Of a stretch of 64,000 bases of DNA, positions 1-8,096 are shown piece by piece. Under the pieces are notes generated by a model. The model was not told the origin of the DNA and ran no database searches. It was given only the letters and a program-made list of their open reading frames with translations. A program made the position numbers and the translations under genes. How positions within the stretch are numbered: position 1 is the first letter of the stretch; every line of letters starts with the position of its first letter. This DNA is from PNNG01 sp964577055 (GTDB lineage: Bacteria; Bacteroidota; Bacteroidia; UBA7662), in assembly GCA_964577055.1 (NCBI GenBank), contig CAZNWC010000009.1, forward strand, positions 62,001-126,000, written 5' to 3'.

Positions 1-802
1 TGGGGCGCGCCATCAGGTCGCGGGTATAGCCTGAGGCATCGAGGTAATCGGGCACTTCGGTGCGTTTGTTGTCGGTGGGAGCTGCGATCACAAAATGGAT
101 GTGGCGGCCGTCGGGACTCGCTTCTGCCCACAAAAGTCGGTCAGCTCCCTGATAAATGGCTTTGGGCAGTTTCATGCCCATTCGATCTCGGCGGGCTTCA
201 AGGCTATCGGCCACGGCTTTACGTTTGCTCAAAACGTCAAACAATGCGTACTGTTCGTCACGCAAACGGTCGTTTTTGTCTTTATCGGGGGCTTTGCCAC
301 TTTGGAAATTGCTGAGTTGACGGATGCTGCCGTCGCGGGTTGACCAGGCAAACCATTGACCCGCACTTTGGTAAAGCAGTGCATCGCCCTGCGCTGAAAA
401 GCGTGGGCGACTAACCCCTTGCACCAGATGGGTAAGCTGAACAGGCGATGCGGTTGCATTGCGCTGATAAAACAGCTGTCCCTGTTTCACCCATGCTTGC
501 TGTTGTCGGCTTTGGTCGAATACTCGCTCTGGCAAATGCAGTTCTTTTTGCTCGGCTTCGCTTACCAATTGCGGCGAATTGGCAGCAGTGGTGCTGCGGT
601 ACGTATCGCTCAGCAGCTTGCCATCGCGTTTCCAGTCAAAATAGACTTGCTTGCTATCGGCACTCCAACGCGGATTTTCGGGCGAATGACCAATAAAATC
701 GTTGCCTTGCATCATCACTTCCAAAGGTGGAAGCTGGCTTTGTGCATGGGACAGGGTGCAAAACAATGTTGCCGCAAGGAGCAGAGAAATGTGGTGCTTC
801 AT
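1..802 (-). CDS. S9-family (prolyl oligopeptidase/DPP-like) peptidase, N-terminal part
   Basis: The reading frame opens at an ATG at 802 and runs off the left edge, so only about 267 N-terminal residues are present and the catalytic hydrolase domain lies outside the window. It begins with a signal peptide (basic MKHH, hydrophobic core, cut after SHA about residue 20). The rest looks like the WD40-like propeller of secreted dipeptidyl-peptidase-type S9 enzymes, with lines such as NPRWSADSKQVYFDW and ASPDGRHIHFV typical of those blades. A predicted role in periplasmic or extracellular peptide breakdown is an inference from the propeller only; another propeller-bearing hydrolase is possible. A TATCTTTA box lies 4 nt upstream of the ATG. 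It is separated from the phosphohexomutase gene by a terminator. Confidence 0.7.
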   Translation of the reverse strand, partial: MKHHISLLLAATLFCTLSHAQSQLPPLEVMMQGNDFIGHSPENPRWSADSKQVYFDWKRDGKLLSDTYRSTTAANSPQLVSEAEQKELHLPERVFDQSRQQQAWVKQGQLFYQRNATASPVQLTHLVQGVSRPRFSAQGDALLYQSAGQWFAWSTRDGSIRQLSNFQSGKAPDKDKNDRLRDEQYALFDVLSKRKAVADSLEARRDRMGMKLPKAIYQGADRLLWAEASPDGRHIHFVIAAPTDNKRTEVPDYLDASGYTRDLMARP

Positions 803-806
803 GGGC

Positions 807-814
807 TAAAGATA
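807..814 (-). promoter_or_regulatory. -7 box (TATCTTTA) of the S9 peptidase gene
   Basis: On the minus strand TATCTTTA ends 4 nt before the ATG at 802. It differs at one position from the Bacteroidota -7 consensus TAnnTTTG. At this spacing the transcript would start at or next to the ATG. Confidence 0.4.
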
Positions 815-825
815 GTAGACGGCAC

Positions 826-853
826 AAAAAAAGGGAGGCCGAACCGACCTCCC
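826..853 (-). terminator. Rho-independent terminator after the phosphohexomutase gene
   Basis: The inverted repeat at 833-853 (GGGAGG arms around a short GC-rich loop) is followed on the minus strand by a run of seven T (826-832). It lies 20 nt after the stop codon of the phosphohexomutase gene. Confidence 0.85.
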
Positions 854-873
854 TTGCATTGCTGCTGATGTGC

Positions 874-2607
874 TTAGATTATTTCCTGTTTGATGCGTTC
901 AATGATGGCGTCGAGCTCGGCCAATTTCGCATCGTACAGTTTAACATCGGCCAATTGGGTATTGAGGCTGATGTAGTATTTGATTTTAGGCTCGGTGCCA
1001 CTCGGACGGGCCGAAATGATGCCGCCGTTTTCGGTGATGAACTGCATTACATTCGATTTGGGCAGGTCGATCGGCCAGGTTTGGCCGGTACGCAAATCAG
1101 TTTCGATGCGTTGCTCATAGTCTTTCACCCGCATGATGTTCATGCCAGCCAAGGTTTTAGGCGGGTTGGCCCGGTAACCCGCCATGAGCTCCTGAATTTC
1201 TTCGGCCCCGCGTTTGCCTGCTTTGGTAAACGATAACAAAGCTTCTTTGTACAAACCATATTCACGGTAAATGTCGATCAACACTTCGTACAGGCTTTTG
1301 CCCTTGTTTTTGTAGTGCGCACACATTTCGGCCAGCATGGTGCAAGCCACCACAGCGTCCTTGTCGCGCACATGGTCGCCCACCAAATAGCCGTAACTTT
1401 CTTCACAGCCGGCAATAAAGGTTTTTTGCCCTTGCAACTGGGTCATCAGCGCCCCAATAAACTTGAAACCCGTGAGCGTATTGTAGCAATTCACCCCTTT
1501 GCTCTCCGCCATTTTGTCGATGAGGTAGGTGGTTACCACGGTTTTGATGATGTACTCGTTGCCGGTGAGCATGCCCTTGCTTTCCCACTGGTTGAGCAGG
1601 TAATAAAAAAGGAGGCTGCCTGTTTGATTGCCGTTGAGCAAGATGTATTCGCCTTGCGGATTGCGGATGGCAATGCCCACGCGGTCGGCATCGGGGTCGG
1701 TGGCCATGACAATGTCGGCGCCTACCTTTTCAGCCTTGCGCAAAGCCAGGGTCATGGCTTCGTGCTCTTCGGGGTTGGGATAAATCACGGTAGGGAAGTT
1801 GCCATCGGGGATGCACTGCTCTTCTACCAGGTGAACATTGGTGAAGCCCAACTGCTTGAGGGCTCGTGGTACGATGTCAACCGCGGTACCATGTATAGGA
1901 GAAAACACAATGGACAGGTCGTGCTGCGCAGCAATGGCCTCGCGGTCTATGCTTACTTTGGTGATGGTATTGATGAAGAGCTCATCGATTTCGGCGCCGA
2001 TGCGCTCAATGAGCTCGGGCTTGGCGGTGAACTTTATTTGCGATACGTTGGTGATTTTCATCACCTCGCCAATGATGTTTTTGTCGTGCGGGGCAATGAT
2101 TTGTCCGCCGTCATTCCAGTATGCCTTAAATCCGCTGTACTCTTTTGGGTTGTGTGAAGCAGTGAGCATTACACCGCTTTGGCAACCCAAATGGCGAATG
2201 GCGAACGACAATTCGGGTGTAGGCCGCAGTCCATCGAAAAAGAATACCTTGATGCCATTGGCCGAAAACACATCGGCTACAATTTGGGCAAAGAGGGTGG
2301 CATTGTTGCGCGAGTCATGCGCCAAGGCCACTTTGATTTGCTGTCCGGGAAACTGCTGCAATAAATAGTTGCTCAAACCTTGGGTTGCCGCTCCAATGGT
2401 GTATTTGTTCATGCGGTTGGTACCCACCCCCATGATGCCGCGCATCCCACCGGTACCAAATTCCAGGTCGCGGTAAAAAGAGTCAACAACGGCATCTGAA
2501 TCCTTGCTATTTAACAGGGCTTGAACGCCCGCTTTGGTTTCGGCATCATATTCGCCATCGAGCCAAGCCTGAGCTCGCGCCAATATGGCAGCATCAACAT
2601 TATTCAT
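874..2607 (-). CDS. Phospho-sugar mutase (phosphoglucomutase/phosphomannomutase)
   Basis: A 577-residue alpha-D-phosphohexomutase that interconverts hexose 1- and 6-phosphates through a phosphoserine enzyme. Diagnostic motifs are all present: N-terminal GTGGMRGIMG, the active-site loop TASHNP with phospho-accepting Ser151, the metal loop DPDADRVG near residue 305, the sugar-binding GCEESYGYL and the phosphate-binding RPSGTEPK near the C-terminus. Length matches the long PgcA-type bacterial enzymes (about 570-580 residues) rather than the shorter ManB/GlmM types. Glucose versus mannose preference cannot be read from sequence. It follows the DUF707 gene by 77 nt and ends in its own terminator. 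Confidence 0.93.
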   Translation of the reverse strand: MNNVDAAILARAQAWLDGEYDAETKAGVQALLNSKDSDAVVDSFYRDLEFGTGGMRGIMGVGTNRMNKYTIGAATQGLSNYLLQQFPGQQIKVALAHDSRNNATLFAQIVADVFSANGIKVFFFDGLRPTPELSFAIRHLGCQSGVMLTASHNPKEYSGFKAYWNDGGQIIAPHDKNIIGEVMKITNVSQIKFTAKPELIERIGAEIDELFINTITKVSIDREAIAAQHDLSIVFSPIHGTAVDIVPRALKQLGFTNVHLVEEQCIPDGNFPTVIYPNPEEHEAMTLALRKAEKVGADIVMATDPDADRVGIAIRNPQGEYILLNGNQTGSLLFYYLLNQWESKGMLTGNEYIIKTVVTTYLIDKMAESKGVNCYNTLTGFKFIGALMTQLQGQKTFIAGCEESYGYLVGDHVRDKDAVVACTMLAEMCAHYKNKGKSLYEVLIDIYREYGLYKEALLSFTKAGKRGAEEIQELMAGYRANPPKTLAGMNIMRVKDYEQRIETDLRTGQTWPIDLPKSNVMQFITENGGIISARPSGTEPKIKYYISLNTQLADVKLYDAKLAELDAIIERIKQEII

Positions 2608-2684
2608 CGTAATTTTTGCGGTTTAGCGCTCCGAAGTTCGGTATTTTTTTATGTGATGCGTAAAAAATCCGTGAATTTCGACTG

Positions 2685-3422
2685 CTATTTCGCGGTGTTT
2701 TTGGGTTTAATCTTGCCGTAACGCAAGTCGTACCACCAGCCAGCAAATGGATGGGGCAGTTCCTTGAAAAAAGGCTTTTTGCAGCTGTATTTGGCGATGA
2801 TTATATCACGCTCTTGGTGAGCAGGTGTGTCGAGCAATTGGTATAAACCGCGGCCGCCAACGGGCTTTGAGTGCCAAACTGCTACTTGGTCGAGTACACC
2901 AATTTTTTTGTGGCTAAGCAACTCGGTCCAGGCCAGGTCATAACCCCAACTGCTGTTGTTTTCCTTGAAGGTGGACAAGAGTATTTTTACAGTGTCGCGG
3001 GTCATCAGTGGACACATTACTTCTACATGGCTCACCCTGCGAAATCCGCCGCCTTTTTGTAAGAGAATGCGATAGCTGTAGTGGCTGTTGTGGGTAAGGG
3101 CCGGCTGGGCCAACACAAAAGGACCGCTTGAAAATAAGCGAAACATACGGTTGATATCGGCCGTGGTTGTTACGATGTCGTCATCGGGGAACCAGAAGTA
3201 GTCGTATTGGTCGATGATTTCAGGCAGAAAATCGGCCAGCATATGCCATTTGAACCCACGTAAATGTTGGTAATATGTCGACGCAGGTCGATTTGCCACG
3301 CCTTCTGAAGTATAATCGAGCAAGGCAAGATCGAACTGTGCATCACCTTGCACCCAGCTGTGGATGACATGATCGTGTCCGATGGGTGCCGCAACCAAGC
3401 ATTTCATGCCGCAAAGATGCAC
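2685..3422 (-). CDS. DUF707-family protein, putative glycosyltransferase-like
   Basis: A 245-residue soluble protein. The pattern of WHMLADFLPEIIDQYDYFWF followed by PDDDI fits the DUF707 family, whose acidic DDD triad resembles the nucleotide-sugar/metal site of GT-A type glycosyltransferases. No signal peptide or membrane segment is seen. Met6 (MKCLVAAPIG) is an equally good start and is closer to the usual N-terminus. The gene sits between an SDR gene (9 nt upstream) and the phosphohexomutase, so a role in polysaccharide or surface-sugar building is possible but is inference. Confidence 0.65.
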   Translation of the reverse strand: MHLCGMKCLVAAPIGHDHVIHSWVQGDAQFDLALLDYTSEGVANRPASTYYQHLRGFKWHMLADFLPEIIDQYDYFWFPDDDIVTTTADINRMFRLFSSGPFVLAQPALTHNSHYSYRILLQKGGGFRRVSHVEVMCPLMTRDTVKILLSTFKENNSSWGYDLAWTELLSHKKIGVLDQVAVWHSKPVGGRGLYQLLDTPAHQERDIIIAKYSCKKPFFKELPHPFAGWWYDLRYGKIKPKNTAK

Positions 3423-3431
3423 AATCTCAAC

Positions 3432-4241
3432 CTATCCCAGCAGAATAGCCATTTTTTTGGCGATGAAACGGGTAGCATAAGCCGGGTTGAAGCGATACAA
3501 TTTGTCCATAAATCCTGCATCGCTGCCCACCAATACCCTGAATTGATTGGCTTCTACGGCATCGAGCAAAATCACAGCAGCCTTTTCTGCAGGAAGTGCC
3601 TTGAATTGCTTCGCAGCTTTTTCAGCAGCCGGGCCACTTGGTCCCTGAACGCCTGAATTGCTGGTGATATTGGTTGCAATGGCACCCGGAAAAGCAACGG
3701 TTACACGCACCGGGCTGTTCATCAACTCGGCATACAAGGCTTCGGTAAACAGCTTAACGGCTGCTTTTGCAGCACCATAAATGGCTTGCCCTGGCACCGG
3801 CAAAAAGCCGCCCATGCTTGCAATATTGAGGATGTGTGCTTCGGGCCGTTGCATGAGATGAGGTAGAAATGCGCGGGTCATGCCAAGGGTGCCGTAGAAA
3901 TTTACATCCATTACCCGATTAATGGCGGCATCGTCGAGATCAGCCACCTTCACAAATGGTTGGATGATTCCAGCGTTGTTGATAAGGCCATCTACACTGC
4001 CATGGGCGGCCATCACTTGCTCGGGAAGCGCCTCAACACCGGCCCGGTGGGTGATGTTGAGCTCGTGGAGCGATAGGCGGTTTGCTGAAGAACCAGCCAA
4101 TTGACGGGTTTCTTCGAGGCTGTTGGGGTGCATGTCAACTGCGGCAACCCGACCGCCTCTGCGTAATATTTCGAGTACCAAGGCGCGGCCAATGCCGCTG
4201 CCGCCGCCAGTAACTACCCAGGTTTTATGTTGCACTTGCAT
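3432..4241 (-). CDS. Short-chain dehydrogenase/reductase (SDR)
   Basis: A 269-residue classical SDR. It has the Rossmann motif TGGGSGIG, the NNAG structural motif, catalytic Ser in NIASMGG and the YxxxK pair in IYGAAKAA. The second beta strand ends in Asp (AAVDMHP), which usually means NAD(H) preference. The C-terminal extension (after residue 190) is longer than in FabG enzymes and is like that of retinol/steroid-type or CsgA-like SDRs. I start at 4241 (MQVQHKTWVVTGG) rather than the in-frame ATG at 4289, because conserved sequence begins there. Substrate is unknown. A weak -7 box (TAACTTTC on the minus strand, 4291-4298) lies 49 nt upstream. Confidence 0.85.
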   Translation of the reverse strand: MQVQHKTWVVTGGGSGIGRALVLEILRRGGRVAAVDMHPNSLEETRQLAGSSANRLSLHELNITHRAGVEALPEQVMAAHGSVDGLINNAGIIQPFVKVADLDDAAINRVMDVNFYGTLGMTRAFLPHLMQRPEAHILNIASMGGFLPVPGQAIYGAAKAAVKLFTEALYAELMNSPVRVTVAFPGAIATNITSNSGVQGPSGPAAEKAAKQFKALPAEKAAVILLDAVEANQFRVLVGSDAGFMDKLYRFNPAYATRFIAKKMAILLG

Positions 4242-4326
4242 GGTGTATGGTTTTGAAGGCCTTATTGCAGCGCGATTTTCGCGATACACCGAAAGTTAAG
4301 AAAAAGGACAAAAAAATCCAAATATT

Positions 4327-6216
4327 CTATTTGAATCTTCCTGGCATCACCACCAATTGAATAAAATTGACTTCTAGTTGATCAACACGCATTTGCCCGG
4401 CACCGCTGCTCAGCAGTTGGCCCGGGAAGTAGCGCAAGCTCGTGCGCAGGTACCAGCGTTGGAGCTCGTCGGGACGGATATCCCAACCGGCTGTAATGCC
4501 GGGCGATAGCAACCAGCCATCGTAATTGAAAGAGAATGTGTTCGTTTCGGGGCGAAGCTGGGTGTTTACTTGCCAACGGTCGGCGCTCAGCACTGCGCCT
4601 ACGTAAGGCACAAAACCGTGGTAATCGGCAAAAAAGTGGTAGCCTTCGAGGCTAATGGCCCGGCGGCTGATTTCTTGGCTGTTGCCAAAAGCGGAGATGC
4701 TGCTGTTCATTGAACGGTACACCAAGCTCATTTGCACATCGCGCGGCTGGTAGTAGTAACCCAGCATGATTTCAAGCATCGAGCCGCCAGCATGTTGCCC
4801 AAGCCAAGGGAGTTGCTGGCTCAGGTAGGCGGCTTTGGGCAGGAAAAAGGCCGCCGATGGACCCAGGCCCACAGTCCAGCTGTTCAGTCGGCCGAGCTTT
4901 GAAAGGGTGTCTGTCAGGTAGGAAGTACGGCCACTTTTCCAGTTTTTTTCAGCTCCCAGGGTGGTATCAAACATCCATTTGTAACCCAGGCTTAGGGCGC
5001 CACCTGGCAATTGGGCGCTTCCTTGGGCTTGGGTGCCAAAGTGGTAGTCCCATTGATTGTTGAAAGTTTGCCGCCATCCTGCTTCAAACAAATGAGCACC
5101 ATGCAAGTAGTACAATCCGGCTTGCAAGGGCAGTCGGTTGCGCGATACAGTTGCACCATCGCCAAAAGCGATGCGGTCGACCATATGCGAAAAGCCCACA
5201 TAAGGTCGCAATTTGCCACTTTCGATGCGCCAAGGAAGGTAACGGAAACCTGTTTCAATGCCTCCTTTTTGTCGGTTTTCGCCGGTGGTAAGTATCGGGA
5301 AAGCCACATAAAAATCGGCATGTCCCCAAAAGTGGGTGCCACCAATGAGTAAACGGTGATTGCCTTCGGTGCCCAATGCCGCAGCTTGGACGATGACGGG
5401 GTCGTTTGACTGAAATTGACTTGCGCCCATCCGCCAAGTGCTGCTTGTACCCAAGGTGAGCTGAGCAAAACGATGGCGGGTATTACCACCTTCTACGAAA
5501 GGTTGAGCGGAAGCTGGTTGCGACCACAGCAGCAGCGCCAACGTGGCAGCGGCTAAGGTGGTGTTGGCTTTCACTTTTTGCACAGGAGGTTTGCCTTGGC
5601 TCAAGCGCACATTCCAATAAATGAGCAGGGGGGTGAAAGCCATGGTGGGACCCAGCCAAATGAGCCAGTGCCCGTTGCTATTCACGACCAAAAAGGCAGT
5701 GAAAACGGCAATGTACGTGCCTATCATATTGCCCAAATGCCTGCGTAACCAAGCCATGGGAGGTAATTTTCCTCCTTTGAAGCGCAACCACCAGCCATAG
5801 GTGTCTTGCAGGGCCAAACTGAGCTGAATAGCCCCGAATACCATGAGCACCAAATTCAAACTGGTCAACATAAAGCTGCCATTGACCAGGCCCAAAATAC
5901 CCAAAAAGTAATCGAAAGCATAGGGCTTGAGGCTTTTGTCGCGCACCGAACGGTAGCCTACTTGTACTTGATAGCAGGTAAACAAGCCAATGTAAAGCAA
6001 GAAGGTGGCGTTTTCGGCCAGGTGATACCAGCTTTTCCATGCAGCAATGCCAATGGCACTGAAGGCCACCCCTAAAACACTGTAGTAAAATATGCGGCCG
6101 CTTACACGGTGGGTTTGTTCCCATTTGCGGGCTAATAAAGCGGGTATGCCTGCCACCAAGGCCATGCCTCCACAAACAACGTGGATGAAAAGAGCGGTTT
6201 GATACAAAAAATCCAT
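4327..6216 (-). CDS. Fusion: DUF2306-like membrane domain plus secreted barrel-like domain
   Basis: A single 629-residue frame that joins two parts normally found in different compartments. Residues 1-205 form six or seven membrane helices with His-containing motifs (IHVVCGGMAL, NMIGTYIAVFTAFLVVN) resembling DUF2306-type inner-membrane proteins. Residues 213-237 then read as a full Sec signal peptide: basic KVK, hydrophobic LAAATLALLL, and ASA before Gln238. Residues 238-629 are rich in alternating aromatic/polar strands (GYKWMF, GYYYQPRD, GYHFFADYHGFVPY), as in outer-membrane barrels or related secreted proteins. The whole frame is open with no internal stop. It may be one protein, or two ancestral genes that have run together. 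The LytTR gene lies 138 nt upstream in the same direction. Confidence 0.6.
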   Translation of the reverse strand: MDFLYQTALFIHVVCGGMALVAGIPALLARKWEQTHRVSGRIFYYSVLGVAFSAIGIAAWKSWYHLAENATFLLYIGLFTCYQVQVGYRSVRDKSLKPYAFDYFLGILGLVNGSFMLTSLNLVLMVFGAIQLSLALQDTYGWWLRFKGGKLPPMAWLRRHLGNMIGTYIAVFTAFLVVNSNGHWLIWLGPTMAFTPLLIYWNVRLSQGKPPVQKVKANTTLAAATLALLLWSQPASAQPFVEGGNTRHRFAQLTLGTSSTWRMGASQFQSNDPVIVQAAALGTEGNHRLLIGGTHFWGHADFYVAFPILTTGENRQKGGIETGFRYLPWRIESGKLRPYVGFSHMVDRIAFGDGATVSRNRLPLQAGLYYLHGAHLFEAGWRQTFNNQWDYHFGTQAQGSAQLPGGALSLGYKWMFDTTLGAEKNWKSGRTSYLTDTLSKLGRLNSWTVGLGPSAAFFLPKAAYLSQQLPWLGQHAGGSMLEIMLGYYYQPRDVQMSLVYRSMNSSISAFGNSQEISRRAISLEGYHFFADYHGFVPYVGAVLSADRWQVNTQLRPETNTFSFNYDGWLLSPGITAGWDIRPDELQRWYLRTSLRYFPGQLLSSGAGQMRVDQLEVNFIQLVVMPGRFK

Positions 6217-6354
6217 GTGGTAGTGATTTGGTTACGGCAACAAACATGGACAAGCCTCTTGGAACTACCTTGGCCTATGTGACCAACGGTAGGTTTTGGG
6301 GCCAATGGTAAGCTTTTGTGACGAAAGGGAAGGGGAGTATGGCGTTTGGCAAGC

Positions 6355-7254
6355 TCAAATGGCGGCGGCATGCCTGCCATATTGGTGTAACAGTTGCGGA
6401 AGATCGCTGTTGAGGCTACGTGAAACAGGTACTTCTAAACCCCCCATATCGAGGTGCAGTCGGTAGCCTTGCGCGTTGCCTGAGGTGCGCACCACCCGGC
6501 GCAAGTTCACGGCAAAACTTTTATGGCAGCGCAGCAGAGCAGGGTAGGGTGCCATATCCGCTTCTAGCTGTTTCATGCTTTTGCGCAGCACCTTTGTTTC
6601 GGTTTTTCCGGCCGACTCATATACCAATTCAATGTAATTTTCAGCCGCCTGCACCAGCAGAATTGCATGCCAGTGAAGTGATACTGATTCGTCTTGGTTG
6701 TCGCCTTTGATGGTCAAAATATCGGGATGATGTGGAGCAGCTGTTTCAGTTGCACTGGCCAAGTCGGCATTCAGCTCTTCAGCCCCAGCGCGGTATCTTT
6801 TTTCAAGTAAAAGTTGGTTGGCAATGAAACTGCCGGCCACAGGAAAAATGCCTACGCCCAAGGTTACCACCTCAAAAAAAAGGATGCGTCCCAGGCTCAT
6901 GCCATCGCCGATGGCCCAACTGGTGTAAGCGGCATTCGCCAGGCCAATGATGCCCACATTGAGCATGGTAAAGGCAATTTGTTTGCCGGTCGTCCAGCGC
7001 ACCTCCCTGAAATAGCCAGGGAAAAGGCCAATGAAGATGGCATTTAAGGCAAACATGCTGAGGGTGGTTACGCCTCCGTAGCCCCAAATGTGCCAGGCAA
7101 AATGGGGCATTTCACCTATGCCAAATGGTTGAAAAATGCCCAAAAACAAGCTCACAAACAAGCCAAAAAGCAAGTTCTGCATGAAACGCATGCGGCGCGA
7201 TTCATTGAGCGGGTAGGGTTGTTGGAGGATGTGAAACACACGTGCAAAATACAT
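6355..7254 (-). CDS. Membrane-anchored LytTR-family DNA-binding regulator
   Basis: A 299-residue protein with four predicted membrane helices in residues 24-165 (such as LLFGLFVSLFLGIFQPFGI). A LytTR DNA-binding domain fills about residues 200-290, with the typical lines LLVQAAENYIELVY, LRKSMKQLEADM, LLRCHKSFAVNL and VPVSRS. It lacks a receiver domain, so the membrane part probably senses the signal or docks a partner kinase. This architecture is common in Bacteroidota. The downstream DUF2306/barrel gene in the same orientation is a natural first guess for a target, but no LytTR-type direct repeats were identified. Confidence 0.85.
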   Translation of the reverse strand: MYFARVFHILQQPYPLNESRRMRFMQNLLFGLFVSLFLGIFQPFGIGEMPHFAWHIWGYGGVTTLSMFALNAIFIGLFPGYFREVRWTTGKQIAFTMLNVGIIGLANAAYTSWAIGDGMSLGRILFFEVVTLGVGIFPVAGSFIANQLLLEKRYRAGAEELNADLASATETAAPHHPDILTIKGDNQDESVSLHWHAILLVQAAENYIELVYESAGKTETKVLRKSMKQLEADMAPYPALLRCHKSFAVNLRRVVRTSGNAQGYRLHLDMGGLEVPVSRSLNSDLPQLLHQYGRHAAAI

Positions 7255-7315
7255 AAAGCGGCCGATTGCGGGATAAAATCGTGCAAAAGCCTGTGTGATT
7301 TTACGCCCCCCTGCT

Positions 7316-7323
7316 TATCTTGC
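7316..7323 (+). promoter_or_regulatory. Possible -7 box (TATCTTGC)
   Basis: TATCTTGC resembles the TAnnTTTG consensus. It lies 15 nt before the ATG of the tiny membrane-protein frame at 7339, in the divergent gap to the LytTR gene. No clear -33 element was found. Confidence 0.3.
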
Positions 7324-7338
7324 ATGCACTAAATCTGA

Positions 7339-7428
7339 ATGCGTATGATTGGCTGGGTAATTTTTGCCGTAGTGGCACTGGGCGGATTTGTATTTGTGTT
7401 GACCAAATACACCAAAGAGCCGCATTAA
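7339..7428 (+). CDS. Possible 29-residue single-pass membrane peptide
   Basis: A short frame from ATG 7339 to TAA 7426-7428 encodes one hydrophobic helix (MIGWVIFAVVALGGFVFVLT) and a short charged tail (KYTKEPH). It has a -7-like box 15 nt upstream and its stop meets the A-run of a bidirectional hairpin. The start could also be the second Met. Size, helix, promoter-like box and terminator all fit a real small gene, but a frame this short can occur by chance and I recognise no family. Confidence 0.35.
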   Translation: MRMIGWVIFAVVALGGFVFVLTKYTKEPH

Positions 7429-7460
7429 AAAACATAGGCAAGCCGTCTGCTTGCCTATGT
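7427..7460 (-). terminator. Bidirectional hairpin terminator
   Basis: A perfect 11-bp stem (7433-7443 with 7449-7459) has a 5-nt loop. An A-run at 7427-7432 becomes the T-run on the minus strand, so it ends transcription of the 7489-7839 gene. It probably also stops plus-strand reading from the tiny frame. Confidence 0.8.
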
Positions 7461-7488
7461 TCAAAAACCTAAAGCTGTTTGTTAAAAA

Positions 7489-7839
7489 TTACCTGAGTAG
7501 GTTCAGTGTGAGAGAAAAACGCTCGCCAGCCAGGGCATCAGCATCGTAGGTTTTGATGTTTTCAAACGCACGACGCAATTGTTTTTCTAAAAAGGCACTT
7601 TCGGTGTCTACATCGAGTACCTGAAGATAACCCAGGCTGTCGATGGTGAAGTGTACGGTTGGACTTTCCCCTTCGCACAAATCAAATACTTTGGCAGGAA
7701 TACGCAATTCGTTTTGAATGGTGCTGTACATGCGCTTAACGCGGCTGTCTTCGGCTGTTAATTTGTTGTCGGCCAAGCTACTACCGATGGTCAGGGTGGT
7801 CAACAGTGCGCTGAGGAGGAGGGTTTTGAGGGTTTTCAT
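7489..7839 (-). CDS. Small secreted protein, family not recognised
   Basis: A 116-residue protein with a clear signal peptide (MKTLKTLLLSALLTTLTIG, likely cut at SLA-D about residue 23). The mature part has an 80-residue folded region whose lines VHFTIDSLGYLQVLDVDTES and LEKQLRRAFENIK recall the TonB C-terminal/energy-transducer fold found in many small secreted Bacteroidota proteins. That resemblance is weak. The gene stands alone, with a hairpin terminator after its stop and no conserved neighbours. Confidence 0.6.
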   Translation of the reverse strand: MKTLKTLLLSALLTTLTIGSSLADNKLTAEDSRVKRMYSTIQNELRIPAKVFDLCEGESPTVHFTIDSLGYLQVLDVDTESAFLEKQLRRAFENIKTYDADALAGERFSLTLNLLR

Positions 7840-8096
7840 GGGTTGGTTTTTTAGGGTTTGTTCTTACTTTTTGTTTCGGTTTTGGGTTGGGTTGAGACCC
7901 GTTACAATTAGCAGACGCACAAAGTTACGCAGAGGTTGCATGGGGGGTGGTTAAATGGATGTTAAGGGGAGTGAAAGGAATGTTAATGTCACGTCAACCT
8001 GCGAATGCAGCATTGTTAAAGTGCTTGGCACTGGCGAGGCTTCACTGCAAATGCGCTTGGAAATGCGCAGGATTTAAAATGATGGCGATTTGTGCT

